This document shows positions 31,399 through 40,264 of a stretch of 64,000 bases of DNA, in pieces. The DNA is taken from contig NZ_JADEXG010000017.1 of NCBI RefSeq assembly GCF_015207255.1, forward strand, positions 20,017-84,016. The letters run 5' to 3'. This DNA comes from Vasconcelosia minhoensis LEGE 07310 (GTDB taxonomy: Bacteria; Cyanobacteriota; Cyanobacteriia; Phormidesmidales; Phormidesmidaceae). A program made the position numbers and the translations under genes. Each line of letters starts with the position of its first letter. Position 1 is the first letter of the stretch. The notes below the pieces were generated by a model, which was given only the letters and a program-made list of their open reading frames with translations, searched no databases and had not been told where the DNA came from.

Positions 31399-32577
31399 TT
31401 AGCGGGTGGGGTCGAGGATCTGAGTAGCCCGGCTGGACTGAGTGACAAGATACTGAATAGCGGCAACGACCCGCTCCAGCTGCGCCTCACTGAGCCCAGG
31501 ATACATTGGTAGAGACAGAATCTCGGTACTGAGCGCTTCGGCCCGGGGAAAGTCGCCCTGACGATGACCTAGGGATAAAAAGGCGGGCTGCAAATGACAG
31601 GGCAGGGGATAGTGAATCCCGGTCTGAATATCTTGGCTGGTCAGCTCTAGCTGCAGCCGGGCTCGGTCTACCGGGCAGTCGGCGGCAATTCGGATGACGT
31701 AAAGGTGATAGACATGACCGCTGCCGCTGCGGTTGAGCAGAGGCCGGATGCCGTAGTCTGCTAGATGGGCGAGCCGCTGGTCATATTCGCAGGCCAGGCG
31801 GTTGCGATCGCGATTCCACTCAGCCAGATAGGGCAGCTTGGCCTGAAGAACAGCGGCCTGGAGGGTATCCAAACGGCTGTTCGTGCCGCCAGCATCGGTA
31901 TGGACGTACTTTTGGCGAGCCCCGTAGTTGCGCAGCGATCGCACCGTCTCGGCCACCAGCCCCTGACTGGTCAACAGCATACCGCTATCTCCCAAAGCTC
32001 CCAAATTTTTGCTGGGATAAAAGCTAAAGGCCGCACCCAGCCCCACCGAACCGGCTCGCTGGCCCTCTCGCTCAGCCAGATGGGCCTGGGCCGCATCCTC
32101 AAAAATAAACAGCTGATGCCGCTGGGCCAGCGCCCGCAGCTCGCTGGGGGAAACCATCTGGCCGTAGAGATGAACCGGGATAATGGCCCGAGTCCGGGGG
32201 GTAATCGCCTGCTCGGCGGCGACCAGGTCAATCAGCGCCGTCTCGGGCTCACAGTCTACAAAAATTGGGGTCGCCCCTGTCCGCAGCAGACCGATTAGCG
32301 TGGCGATGAAGGTATTAGCCGGTAGAATCACCTCGTCACCGGGGCCAATGCCGCAAGCTTGCAGACCCAGCGCGATCGCGTCGGTGCCGCAGCCGACGCC
32401 GACCCCATAGGCGGCACCCGAGGCGTCGGCGAAGACGTGTTCAAATTCCGCCACAGCTGGTCCCAGGACGAAATCTGCCGCCGCTAGCCTAGCCTGGAAC
32501 AGGCTGAGCAGCTCAGCCTGGAGCGGCTGGTGCTGAAGCGATAGGTCTACAAAAGGGACGGGGAGAGGATTTGCCAT
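31399..32577 (-). CDS. DegT/DnrJ/EryC1/StrS-family sugar aminotransferase
   Basis: PLP-dependent aminotransferase making aminosugars for surface polysaccharide. 392 residues. The PLP Lys lies in FSFYPSKNLGALGDSGML (about 190). Other family blocks: GCGTDAIALGLQACGIGPGD, VILPANTFIATLIGLLRTGA, IIPVHLYGQMV and GTNSRLDTLQAAVLQAKLPY. It is the first gene of a tight operon with the exosortase (5-base gap), linking sugar synthesis to the exosortase/exopolysaccharide system. Confidence 0.93.
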   Translation of the reverse strand: MANPLPVPFVDLSLQHQPLQAELLSLFQARLAAADFVLGPAVAEFEHVFADASGAAYGVGVGCGTDAIALGLQACGIGPGDEVILPANTFIATLIGLLRTGATPIFVDCEPETALIDLVAAEQAITPRTRAIIPVHLYGQMVSPSELRALAQRHQLFIFEDAAQAHLAEREGQRAGSVGLGAAFSFYPSKNLGALGDSGMLLTSQGLVAETVRSLRNYGARQKYVHTDAGGTNSRLDTLQAAVLQAKLPYLAEWNRDRNRLACEYDQRLAHLADYGIRPLLNRSGSGHVYHLYVIRIAADCPVDRARLQLELTSQDIQTGIHYPLPCHLQPAFLSLGHRQGDFPRAEALSTEILSLPMYPGLSEAQLERVVAAIQYLVTQSSRATQILDPTR

Positions 32578-32816
32578 GGGCGAGCGATGGGCGTCAGGTT
32601 CTAGGATGACTTGGACTAGGGTTACTTAGAATTGAGCCGCGATGACTCTCGAAATGTACCCCTTCTAGTTTTGGCGATTTTGTCTGCGGTTAGGGCAGGG
32701 GAATGATAAAGTCTCTGTGAAACTTAGCGAAACCGGCCTAGCCGAAACTGGGATATGACCTCAGGGTGCCCCGGTTTTTGCTATGCGCCAACAGCTTGAG
32801 CCAATTGGGAGCGGCT

Positions 32817-33161
32817 ATGGATTTCAAAACGGCTCGTCAAGAGCTTACCCGCCAGGCCCTACCGCAGAACCAGACTGCCGATACGTTCTTGGGTCGTCTG
32901 GAGCAGGGCCAGCCGCCGGTGCCCGGGCAGGTGACTTCGCTGCTGCTAGCGCTAAGAGCGGTCTTTGACAACCTGCGGGAAGCGACGGCCCTCGACCGGG
33001 AGTTTGCCTACGCCCTGCATCGGCTAGCCTACAACAGCCGCCGCTGCTATGAGCAGGGGGTGCAAACAGGAGTGGAATGGCCGCCGCTGTTAGATGAAGA
33101 TTTAGACAGGATTGCGATCGCGGTCAATCAGATATTTGCCAACCCGGCATCAGACGTATAA
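32817..33161 (+). CDS. conserved cyanobacterial hypothetical protein
   Basis: A 114-residue all-helical soluble protein beginning MDFKTARQELTRQALPQN. Conserved blocks are PVPGQVTSLLLALRAVF, FAYALHRLAYNSRRCY and VEWPPLLDEDLDRIAIAV. The family is common in cyanobacteria and is often mislabelled dethiobiotin synthetase, a function nothing here supports. The start at 32817 is preferred; the frame continues to an ATG at 32766, which adds 17 atypical residues. Confidence 0.75.
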   Translation: MDFKTARQELTRQALPQNQTADTFLGRLEQGQPPVPGQVTSLLLALRAVFDNLREATALDREFAYALHRLAYNSRRCYEQGVQTGVEWPPLLDEDLDRIAIAVNQIFANPASDV

Positions 33162-33194
33162 TACATTTGAATCATTAACCTATCTGCTCCCCGT

Positions 33195-33398
33195 ATGAAC
33201 TCCCGCTCCGACTTTGAGGCCAAAATTCGGCTGGCGCTGGGGCTCGTCGTGCTGTTTGGGATCGCGCTATTGCTTTTGCATCTGCTGTTACCCTGGCTGC
33301 TCCTGGGGGGCGGGGTTGGGGTAGGCTACTGGCTATGGCAGCGTCAGCAGATTAGGCAATTTGGTCAAAATGCTTTACAAACTGCGTTTCCTTCCTGA
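33195..33398 (+). CDS. small membrane protein
   Basis: A 67-residue protein with one long hydrophobic region (LALGLVVLFGIALLLLHLLL then PWLLLGGGVGVGYWLW), probably two transmembrane passes as a hairpin, and short polar ends. It lies 33 bases after the previous gene and 77 before ndk, on the same strand. Function unknown; the name rests on hydrophobicity only. Confidence 0.6.
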   Translation: MNSRSDFEAKIRLALGLVVLFGIALLLLHLLLPWLLLGGGVGVGYWLWQRQQIRQFGQNALQTAFPS

Positions 33399-33475
33399 GC
33401 ATAGGAAAGGCTCCGTTCTCAGCAGTGCTAATAGGCATTTGCGACGGTAGCTTTTGACGTTTTAGGAGTGAATCT

Positions 33476-33925
33476 GTGGAAAAGACCTTTATTATGATCA
33501 AGCCCGACGGCGTGCAGCGGGGGCTGGTGGGCGAAATCATTGGCCGGTTCGAGCGCAAGGGCTTTACCCTCGTAGCCCTGAAGCAGCTAGCCGTATCCCG
33601 GGAGCTAGCCGAGAAGCACTACGACGTCCATCGCGACAAGCCTTTCTTCGGCGGCCTGGTCGAGTTTATTATCTCTAGCCCGGTGGTGGCGATGGTCTGG
33701 CAGGGGGAAGGCGCGATTGCCTCGGCCCGTAAGCTGATTGGCGCGACCAATCCGCTCTCGGCTGAGCCTGGGACGATTCGGGGAGACTACGGGATTACGA
33801 TTGGCCGCAATATTATCCACGGCTCAGACGCACCCGAGACGGCCCAAAGTGAGATTGCCCTCTGGTTTGGCGAAGGCGAAGTCTCAGAGTGGGAACCAAC
33901 TCTGAAAGAATGGCTTTATGAGTAG
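33476..33925 (+). CDS. ndk: nucleoside diphosphate kinase
   Basis: Transfers the gamma phosphate between nucleoside tri- and diphosphates. The start codon is GTG, giving [20 protein letters not shown]. The catalytic His lies in [20 protein letters not shown] (NxxHGSD). 149 residues, standard length. A weak GC-rich hairpin follows the stop. Confidence 0.97.
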   Translation: MEKTFIMIKPDGVQRGLVGEIIGRFERKGFTLVALKQLAVSRELAEKHYDVHRDKPFFGGLVEFIISSPVVAMVWQGEGAIASARKLIGATNPLSAEPGTIRGDYGITIGRNIIHGSDAPETAQSEIALWFGEGEVSEWEPTLKEWLYE

Positions 33926-33935
33926 CCGTTAAGCC

Positions 33936-33953
33936 GGGGAGCGCGGTCTCCCC
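33936..33953 (+). terminator. hairpin after ndk
   Basis: GGGGAG / CTCCCC with a 6-base loop, 10 bases after the ndk stop, followed by AGTCAAATTCTTT. A short, imperfect intrinsic terminator; it faces the convergent terC gene. Confidence 0.45.
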
Positions 33954-33984
33954 AGTCAAATTCTTTAAGGTTCAAAATCCAAAC

Positions 33985-34821
33985 CTACGGTCGTCTCCCA
34001 GCTTCGGGCTCTTCTTTCAGCCCTTTAGCGGCGGGAGCCGAAGCCAGGGCTTCACGATGGGATTCAATCTGCTGGGAAGACGGTTCAGATTGGTCTGACT
34101 CAAGCTGACTGGGTTCGGTCGCCATGGTCGATTTCGACCCGGTGTCCGACTCGACTCGCTGGGAAAATCCCCAGGCAAATACCGCGGCGATCGCGGAAAC
34201 CATCACCCACTCAGGCGGTACCCAGGCTGGATTGACCACCCGCACCAGCAGCCGCGCGCCGACAAAGGCGACGGTGACGAAGCCCGCGTCTTCCAGGTGA
34301 GTATAGATATCCAGCCAGCGGATAAACAGTCCGGCCATAAACCGCAGCGCGATAATGCCGATTAGGCCGCCCAGCAGAATAATCGCCACCTGACGAGACA
34401 GCGCGATCGCGGTGGTGACGCTGTCTAACGAAAAGGCCAGATCGGTGACGGCAATAATGGGGATGGCCTGCCAAAGGGATTCAAACCGGGGGGCATGGTG
34501 GTCGCCATCCTCTGACTCGTCGGCGGAAAAATGCTGATAGACCAGCCAGAGCAAATAGGCTGCCCCGGCGACTTCAAACTGCCAGTAGCGCAGTACCCAG
34601 GTCGCCGTTAGGATTAGCCCGACCCGCAGCACAAAGGCGACCACTAAGCCAATATTTAGCGCCCGCCTTTGCAGCGCTTCGGTTTCCAGCCCCTGCGCGA
34701 TCGCGGCCAGGGCAATGGCGTTATCTGCCGACAGCACCATTTCCAGCGCAATCAGCACGGGCAGCAGCAGCATCGTATCGACGCCGAAGCTGGGCGAATA
34801 ATCAAGCAGGCTATCTAACAT
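33985..34821 (-). CDS. TerC-family membrane protein
   Basis: A 278-residue integral membrane protein, likely a metal (manganese) exporter or related membrane function; thylakoid TerC homologues are needed for photosystem assembly in plants. Motifs are ALEMVLSADNAIALAAIAQG near the N-terminus and AVTDLAFSLDSVTTAIALS in the middle, two related halves with conserved acidic residues. About seven transmembrane helices. The last ~60 residues are hydrophilic, rich in Ser, Glu and Gln. Divergent from the next gene. Confidence 0.9.
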   Translation of the reverse strand: MLDSLLDYSPSFGVDTMLLLPVLIALEMVLSADNAIALAAIAQGLETEALQRRALNIGLVVAFVLRVGLILTATWVLRYWQFEVAGAAYLLWLVYQHFSADESEDGDHHAPRFESLWQAIPIIAVTDLAFSLDSVTTAIALSRQVAIILLGGLIGIIALRFMAGLFIRWLDIYTHLEDAGFVTVAFVGARLLVRVVNPAWVPPEWVMVSAIAAVFAWGFSQRVESDTGSKSTMATEPSQLESDQSEPSSQQIESHREALASAPAAKGLKEEPEAGRRP

Positions 34822-34974
34822 GGGCGGTTTAACACTTTAACGCAGTGATTACCTCCGGGGAGTCAATAAACAGGGGTGACATTTGTGGATTCGCTACTTT
34901 CTCTAGGATAATGGAATTAAAGATTAAACGTTATCCGCTATACCCCATCACCGCCCCTGCCCAAACTGCCTGCC

Positions 34975-35676
34975 ATGGCTCTAGCCGAGTTTCGCAATCA
35001 CTATCCGACGGGCTGCCTGATCACCGAACTGCTGATGGTGAACGATGGGCAGTACGTCGTTCGGGCGGCAGTTAGCCTCGATCAGCAGACCGTTGCAACC
35101 GGTCTCGCTGCCGATAAGACAATTGAGGCGGCTGAAGACAGGGCGCGATCGCGGGCCTTGGCCGTTCTCAATCCGTCCCAGTCAGAAGCAGTCGCAGAGG
35201 ATGGGCTAGGCTCTAGCGCCGGGCCGTCAGCTAACAGCCCGCTTGCTGATGCGCCTAATCACATGCCTGAGATCCGGCCTGAGGCGACAGCAATGCCCTC
35301 AACTGCAACCAAGGCAGCCGAACCACCAACGGAACAGGTGCCTGCTGCCCTCCCAGCTCCGACTGAGGTCAGCAAACCCATAGCCGACTCTGCCAATAGC
35401 GCGATCGCGCCGCCCGAAAATTTCGGTGGCTCAGAAAATTTTGGTGGCCCAGAGGACTTTGACCCGTCTGCTAAGCCGGTCGATCTGTCCGACATCATTG
35501 CCCAGACCGACGTTGAGCTGAGCCGTTTGGGCTGGACCAGCGCTGACGGACGAGAGCATCTGGAGAAAACCTACGGCAAGCGATCGCGCCAGCAGCTCAC
35601 GGATGAAGAGCTGCTGAGCTTTCTGCTGCATTTGGAAACGCTGCCTACCCCAAGCTGGGATAGCGGTTCAAGCTAG
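34975..35676 (+). CDS. conserved cyanobacterial hypothetical protein
   Basis: A 233-residue protein in three parts. The conserved N-terminal domain (about 1-65) starts MALAEFRNHYPTGCLITELL, continues GQYVVRAAVSLDQQTVATG and ends with EAAEDRARSRALAVL. The middle (about 70-160) is low-complexity, rich in Ala, Pro, Ser and Glu, probably disordered. The C-terminal domain (about 160-233) has LSRLGWTSADGREHLEKTYG and LTDEELLSFLLHLETLP. Similar two-domain proteins occur in cyanobacteria; I know no function. It converges with clpP. Confidence 0.7.
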   Translation: MALAEFRNHYPTGCLITELLMVNDGQYVVRAAVSLDQQTVATGLAADKTIEAAEDRARSRALAVLNPSQSEAVAEDGLGSSAGPSANSPLADAPNHMPEIRPEATAMPSTATKAAEPPTEQVPAALPAPTEVSKPIADSANSAIAPPENFGGSENFGGPEDFDPSAKPVDLSDIIAQTDVELSRLGWTSADGREHLEKTYGKRSRQQLTDEELLSFLLHLETLPTPSWDSGSS

Positions 35677-35683
35677 GCGTGAT

Positions 35684-36289
35684 TTATTCGACCACCGTCG
35701 GTCGGCTGCCGATGGCGTGACGGTCGATGACCTGGTCGATCAGGCCATACTCGACGGCTTCCGAAGGGGACATAAAGAAGTCGCGCTCGGTGTCTTCCTT
35801 AATTTTGTCCAGCGGCTGCCCCGTGTGGTCGGCCAGAGCATTATTGAGCAAATCCTTCAGGTATAGGATTTCCTTCGCCTGAATTTCGATATCGGTCGCT
35901 TGCCCCTGGGCCCCGCCCAGCGGCTGGTGGATCATCACCCGGGCATTGGGCAGGCTCATTCGCTTGCCTTTCTTCCCAGCGCTGAGTAAAAACGCCCCCA
36001 TACTGGCCGCCAGCCCAACGCAGATGGTGCAGACATCCGGGCGAATATGGTTCATCGTGTCGTAGAGCCCCAGCCCGGCGGAAACCGAGCCGCCGGGCGA
36101 GTTGATGTAAAGGTAGATATCCTTTTCAGGGTCGTCTGCTTCTAAAAAGAGCATCTGGGCCACAATTAGGTTCGCCGACTCTGCCGTCACCTCCTGTCCT
36201 AGAAAGATGATGCGCTCTCGCAGGAGCCGCGAATAGATATCAAAGGCGCGTTCGCCGCGACCAGACTGTTCAATAACGGTAGGAATCAT
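35684..36289 (-). CDS. clpP: ClpP protease proteolytic subunit
   Basis: Serine peptidase subunit of the Clp protease. Catalytic residues are visible: Ser in [16 protein letters not shown], His in [15 protein letters not shown], and an Asp in the following region ([11 protein letters not shown]). The start at 36289 ([17 protein letters not shown]) is the standard one and gives 201 residues; the frame extends 6 codons further to an ATG at 36307. In cyanobacteria several clpP/clpR genes exist; this one has the full catalytic set. clpC, encoding a chaperone partner, lies later in the same window. Confidence 0.93.
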   Translation of the reverse strand: MIPTVIEQSGRGERAFDIYSRLLRERIIFLGQEVTAESANLIVAQMLFLEADDPEKDIYLYINSPGGSVSAGLGLYDTMNHIRPDVCTICVGLAASMGAFLLSAGKKGKRMSLPNARVMIHQPLGGAQGQATDIEIQAKEILYLKDLLNNALADHTGQPLDKIKEDTERDFFMSPSEAVEYGLIDQVIDRHAIGSRPTVVE

Positions 36290-36458
36290 GGAGCCCACTA
36301 AAATCACACTGCTTTTCTAAAGATTGTACAGACATCGCCCCCCCAATCGCCCGGTGCGGATAACCCATCCCCGAGACATCCCCAGACTGTCTCTGCAAAC
36401 CCCGCCAGTCATGACGTATGATAGGAAAGCAATCACCGTCGATCGGCAAGAAAAATCT

Positions 36459-36548
36459 ATGGATATTCTGACGCTGGGCTGGGTTTCGCTACTCGCCTGT
36501 TTCACCTTCTCCCTCACCCTGGTCGTTTGGGGTCGCAACGGATTTTAG
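36459..36548 (+). CDS. petN: cytochrome b6f complex subunit PetN
   Basis: A 29-residue single-helix subunit essential for assembly of the cytochrome b6f complex. The full product reads [20 protein letters not shown] followed by LVVWGRNGF, almost identical in pattern to other PetN proteins. The open frame continues upstream to 36324, but that part is not conserved; the correct start is 36459. A second tiny membrane-protein gene follows 22 bases later. Confidence 0.95.
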   Translation: MDILTLGWVSLLACFTFSLTLVVWGRNGF

Positions 36549-36570
36549 CCAATTTTTCTGAGCTTGAGCT

Positions 36571-36738
36571 ATGGATGGAGCGTTTGAAGCCAAAGCGATC
36601 AGCATTCTGGCCGTTTCAGCGCTAGCCCTGTTAGTCGTTGTGACGGGCGGAATTGTCTACCTGACGGCGGCGGAATGGCGAGACCGACGGCGGCGCAGCA
36701 AAGAGGCTACCCCGAGTGCCGCTAAGAAACGCAAGTAG
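36571..36738 (+). CDS. 55-residue membrane protein next to petN
   Basis: A short gene of the sequence MDGAFEAKAISILAVSALAL, then LLVVVTGGIVYLTAAEWRDR and a Lys/Arg-rich tail ending AAKKRK. It has one transmembrane helix (about 10-31) with a positively charged cytoplasmic/stromal end after a WRDRRRR motif. Such small proteins follow petN in other cyanobacteria as I recall; function not established. Same strand as petN, 22 bases apart. Confidence 0.7.
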   Translation: MDGAFEAKAISILAVSALALLVVVTGGIVYLTAAEWRDRRRRSKEATPSAAKKRK

Positions 36739-36765
36739 AGGGCAAGTGCAGGCCCTCAAGCCTGG

Positions 36766-38154
36766 ATGACAGCAGACGGCTCATCTTCAAATACCGGCCA
36801 AAGTTTCAGCTCTAGCACCGGCTTCAGCGCCAGGCAGCTCGCTTTAAAGGCGCTCCGCTCAATTGAACGGGGCGCTTTTGCCGATGAGGTGGTCTCCCGT
36901 CAGCTCAGCCGCGCCAACCTCAGCCTGGCAGACAAGCGGCTATTGACCGAACTGGTCTACGGCAGCGTCCGGCGGCAGCGCACGTTGGACGCCCTGATCG
37001 GTCAGTTTGGCAAAAAGCAGGCCGAACAGCAGCCGACCGACCTGCGGCTGATTCTGCGGCTGGGATTCTACCAGCTCCGGTACCTCAGCCAGGTTCCGCC
37101 CCATGCAGCGATTGACACCTCTGTAGAGCTGGCGAAACAACAGCGTCTGGGCAAGCTCAGCGGCGTCGTAAACGGCATTCTGCGTCAGTATATCCGGCGT
37201 CAGGCCGCTGGGGATGACCCGCTGCGGCTGCCCGAAGCGCCCATTGCTAGGCTCGGCATTCGCCACAGCTATCCAGACTGGATCATCCAGCTCTGGCAGA
37301 CTTTACTCCCTCCAGATGAAGTGGAGTCGCTCTGCGAATGGTTCAACCAGCCGCCGAAAATCGACCTCAGGGTCAACCTACAGCGCAGCAATCAGGCCCA
37401 GGTCGAAGCCGCTTTACAAAAGGCAGACGTTGCGGCTCGGCCCATTCGCAATTTGCCCGGCGGGCTGCGGCTGACTCAACCCGCCGGGGCCATCCACCTG
37501 CTGCCGGGCTATTCTGAAGGGGAATGGAGCGTTCAAGACAGCAGCGCCCAGCTCGTCGGTCATCTGGTCACCCCCCAGCCCGGAGAACTGATAATCGATG
37601 CCTGCGCTGCCCCCGGCGGCAAGAGTACGCACCTGGCCGAGCTGATGGGGGATGTGGGAACCGTGTGGGCCTGCGATCGCGCCCCCAGCCGCCTGAAAAA
37701 AATTCAGCAAAACCTGGACCGACTCAGGCTTAAATCCGTTCAGCCGCTGCTCTGCGATAGTCGCACCTATGAGGAGTTTGGGGAGTGCGATCGCCTTTTG
37801 CTCGACGTGCCCTGCTCTGGCCTGGGCACCCTGCACCGCCACGCCGACGCCCGCTGGCAGCAGTTCCCAGAATCGGTCGAAACGCTGGTTCAGCTCCAGC
37901 GAGACCTGCTGCTCCACACGGCCACCTGGGTGAAACCCGGCGGCATCTTAGTCTACTCCACCTGCACCCTCAACCCGGCTGAGAACGAAGACCAAATCCT
38001 CTGGTTCCTCAGCCAATGCCCCAACTGGCAAATCCAACCGCCGCCACCCAGCTCGCCTGCCTATCCCTTCGCCGCAGCCAAAGGCTGGATCAAGGTCTGG
38101 CCCCACCGCCACGACATGGACGGTTTTTTTATGGTGAAGCTTCAAAAAGAATAG
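36766..38154 (+). CDS. rsmB: 16S rRNA (cytosine-C5) methyltransferase RsmB
   Basis: Methylates C967 of 16S rRNA (Fmu/Sun/RsmB). The N-terminal NusB-like helical domain spans about 20-155 (ARQLALKALRSIERGAFADE; VPPHAAIDTSVELAKQQR). The C-terminal SAM domain has DACAAPGGKSTHLAELMG (motif I), the catalytic-region motif LLDVPCSGLGTLHRHADARW and the second Cys in VYSTCTLNPAENEDQ. 462 residues, normal. It follows petN and the 55-residue gene on the same strand. Confidence 0.95.
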   Translation: MTADGSSSNTGQSFSSSTGFSARQLALKALRSIERGAFADEVVSRQLSRANLSLADKRLLTELVYGSVRRQRTLDALIGQFGKKQAEQQPTDLRLILRLGFYQLRYLSQVPPHAAIDTSVELAKQQRLGKLSGVVNGILRQYIRRQAAGDDPLRLPEAPIARLGIRHSYPDWIIQLWQTLLPPDEVESLCEWFNQPPKIDLRVNLQRSNQAQVEAALQKADVAARPIRNLPGGLRLTQPAGAIHLLPGYSEGEWSVQDSSAQLVGHLVTPQPGELIIDACAAPGGKSTHLAELMGDVGTVWACDRAPSRLKKIQQNLDRLRLKSVQPLLCDSRTYEEFGECDRLLLDVPCSGLGTLHRHADARWQQFPESVETLVQLQRDLLLHTATWVKPGGILVYSTCTLNPAENEDQILWFLSQCPNWQIQPPPPSSPAYPFAAAKGWIKVWPHRHDMDGFFMVKLQKE

Positions 38155-38171
38155 GTTTCATCATTTGTGTC

Positions 38172-38921
38172 TCAGGTTTCCTGACCGGTGGGTCGAACCA
38201 GGATGTCATGGACTTGGACATAGCTGGGCTGACTCAGGACATAGCTGACGGCATTGGCGATGTCCTGGGGCTGGAGGACGGGGAAGCGGCTGTAGGTTTC
38301 CTGGGCTTTTTCAGCGCTCTGGTGATATTTTTCAGCAAACTCGGTTTCCACATAGCCGGGGCTAATTGAGGAAACGCGGATGTTAGAATCGGCGGCCCGG
38401 AGTTCGCGGCGGAGCCCTTCGGTGAGGGAGCGGACGGCGAACTTGGTAGCCGAGTAGAGGCCGCTGAGGCTGGGCACCCGATGGCCCGACATCGAGCTGA
38501 TATGGACGATATGGCCGCTGTCTCCATTGGCCTGCATCAGCTGAACGGTCTCGCGGGTGCAAATGCAAAGGGCCAGGACGTTGACGTCTAGCATCTCGCG
38601 CCAGCCCTCGGTGCTGCCGTTTAGCAGCGGTTGATTATGCCCGAGCCCGGCGTTATTGACCAGCACATCCAGATAACCCCAGCGGGTTTTAATGGCGCTG
38701 AAGAAGTCGAGAATCTGCCCCTCGTCTCTCAGGTCTACGGGCTGTGCCAGCACATCGCCATGCTGCTTGAGCGTCTGGCTAAGCTCGTCGAGACGGTCCT
38801 GACGGCGGGCGCAGATGGCCAGGTCATAGCCCTCCTGGGCGAGGCGCAGAGCGATCGCGCGGCCAATGCCGCTGGAGGCTCCGGTAACGAGGGCAGTGGG
38901 GCGTCTGGCGGGTTGAGTCAT
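38172..38921 (-). CDS. short-chain dehydrogenase/reductase
   Basis: NAD(P)-dependent SDR of the classical type. The cofactor motif is TALVTGASSGIGRAIAL; NNAGLGHN is the NNAG block. Catalytic Ser (VHISSMSGHRVP) and the Tyr-Lys pair (YSATK) are present. The start at 38921 (MTQPARRPTA) is chosen; the frame extends to 38957 by 12 further codons of weak conservation. The substrate is unknown; it looks like YdfG-type 3-hydroxy acid dehydrogenases. Confidence 0.9.
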   Translation of the reverse strand: MTQPARRPTALVTGASSGIGRAIALRLAQEGYDLAICARRQDRLDELSQTLKQHGDVLAQPVDLRDEGQILDFFSAIKTRWGYLDVLVNNAGLGHNQPLLNGSTEGWREMLDVNVLALCICTRETVQLMQANGDSGHIVHISSMSGHRVPSLSGLYSATKFAVRSLTEGLRRELRAADSNIRVSSISPGYVETEFAEKYHQSAEKAQETYSRFPVLQPQDIANAVSYVLSQPSYVQVHDILVRPTGQET

Positions 38922-39020
38922 AGGATTTTGTGGGGAGTTTTCGAATCGGGCTAGCAATATCGATGGACTTTATGAGAGAATTGTGACAGCAGCTTAAGCA
39001 TTTTTTAGAGGGTTTTAGAG

Positions 39021-39149
39021 ATGGACTTTGACTTTCGGATTCTAGCGGTGCTGGCCCCCATTGCGATCGCGGCAAGCTGGGCTGGGTTCAATATCTTCAA
39101 AGCGGCCCTGGGTCAGGTTCAGGAATTTCTCAACAAGCGCGACGCTTAA
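39021..39149 (+). CDS. psbY: photosystem II protein PsbY
   Basis: A 42-residue single-helix PSII subunit associated with cytochrome b559. The sequence starts [20 protein letters not shown] and continues [20 protein letters not shown], the PsbY pattern of one helix followed by a short amphipathic tail. Start and stop are at 39021 and 39149. It is a single gene, convergent with rdgB on one side and divergent from the SDR gene on the other. Confidence 0.92.
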   Translation: MDFDFRILAVLAPIAIAASWAGFNIFKAALGQVQEFLNKRDA

Positions 39150-39166
39150 CGTGCAAGCTTTCAAAC

Positions 39167-39751
39167 TTAAGGGCGGCTGAGGTCGAGCCTGCGCAGGGCG
39201 GGCATCAGCTGCTCAAAGGCGATGCCGCGATGGCTGTAGCGCTCCTTTTCAGCCGGGCTCATCTCGGCGAAGGTTTTGTCATGGCTCGGCAGATAGAAAA
39301 TGGGGTCGTAGCCAAAGCCTTTGTCGCCCTGGGGCTGATAGAGAATTTCACCCGGGCATATGCCCGTGGTTTCTAGCGCAATCGTCCCGTCGGGCCGGGC
39401 CAGCGCGATCGCGCAGACAAACTGAGCCCCACGGTCTTGTCTCTCCCCCAATTCCCTCAGCACCCGGCCAATCCGGTCAGCGTCGCTGCTGCCATAGCGG
39501 GCCGAATAAATTCCCGGCGCGCCGTCTAGCGCGTCAACCTGGAGGCCAGAATCGTCGGCAATCGCCCACTGCTGGGTGGCGATCGCGACTTCCGAAGCCT
39601 TTAGCCGGGCATTGGCGATAAAGGTATCCCCCGTTTCTTCAACCTCAATCGCCTCCGGCTTCAGGGCCAGCTGCCAGTCTAATTCCTGAAGATAGCCCTT
39701 GAGCTCCGTCAGCTTGCCCGGATTGCCCGTGGCAACGACTACAGTAGTCAT
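39167..39751 (-). CDS. rdgB: RdgB/HAM1 non-canonical purine NTP pyrophosphatase
   Basis: Hydrolyses ITP, dITP and XTP to monophosphates, removing damaged purine nucleotides. Motifs are VVVATGNPGKLTELKGYL (N-terminal substrate loop), AIADDSGLQVDALDGAPGIY, DKGFGYDPIFYLPS and SHRGIAFEQLMPALR. The start at 39751 (MTTVVVATGN) gives 194 residues; an ATG 18 bases upstream would add six non-typical residues. Divergent from ureE. Confidence 0.95.
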   Translation of the reverse strand: MTTVVVATGNPGKLTELKGYLQELDWQLALKPEAIEVEETGDTFIANARLKASEVAIATQQWAIADDSGLQVDALDGAPGIYSARYGSSDADRIGRVLRELGERQDRGAQFVCAIALARPDGTIALETTGICPGEILYQPQGDKGFGYDPIFYLPSHDKTFAEMSPAEKERYSHRGIAFEQLMPALRRLDLSRP

Positions 39752-39814
39752 AGCGGATAATATTGTCACTGCCCTCTCAGCCTACTCGCTAACGGCGGGG
39801 TGCTGCTTTTGACG

Positions 39815-40264
39815 ATGACTACGGTTTTAGAAACAAGACTCCCCCCCGACCCGAACCAGCCGGTGGAGCTCACCTTGGCGCTAACGGCTGAGCAGCGGAC
39901 GCGATCGCGCCATCGATTCACCGCTGAAACGGGCGAGTCTGTCTATCTCAATCTGCCGCGCGGCACCGTGCTGCGCGATGGCGACCGGCTCCAGGCCCAA
40001 GATGGGACTCAGGTGCGAGTCGTTGCCAAACCTGAAACCGTACTTACGGTGACCGCCAGCTCGCCCTTTGAGCTGCTGCGAGCGGCCTACCATTTGGGCA
40101 ATCGCCACATTGCGCTAGAGCTAGCGCAGGACTATCTGCGACTGCTGCCCGACCCAGTGCTGGAAGCCATGCTGGAGCAGCTGGGTCTGACAGTCGTGCG
40201 TCAGCAGGTGCCCTTTGAGCCCGAGGCAGGAGCCTACGGACACGTCCATCATGATGACCATTGA
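39815..40264 (+). CDS. ureE: urease accessory protein UreE
   Basis: Nickel chaperone for urease. 149 residues from the start at 39815 (MTTVLETRLPPDPN; the frame is open to 39800). The peptide-binding N-terminal domain contains RSRHRFTAETGESVYLNLP and the metal-binding C-terminal domain contains AAYHLGNRHIALEL. The family's His-rich tail is short here (GHVHHDDH). First gene of an operon with ureF, ureG and urtA; its end overlaps ureF by 14 bases. Confidence 0.93.
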   Translation: MTTVLETRLPPDPNQPVELTLALTAEQRTRSRHRFTAETGESVYLNLPRGTVLRDGDRLQAQDGTQVRVVAKPETVLTVTASSPFELLRAAYHLGNRHIALELAQDYLRLLPDPVLEAMLEQLGLTVVRQQVPFEPEAGAYGHVHHDDH

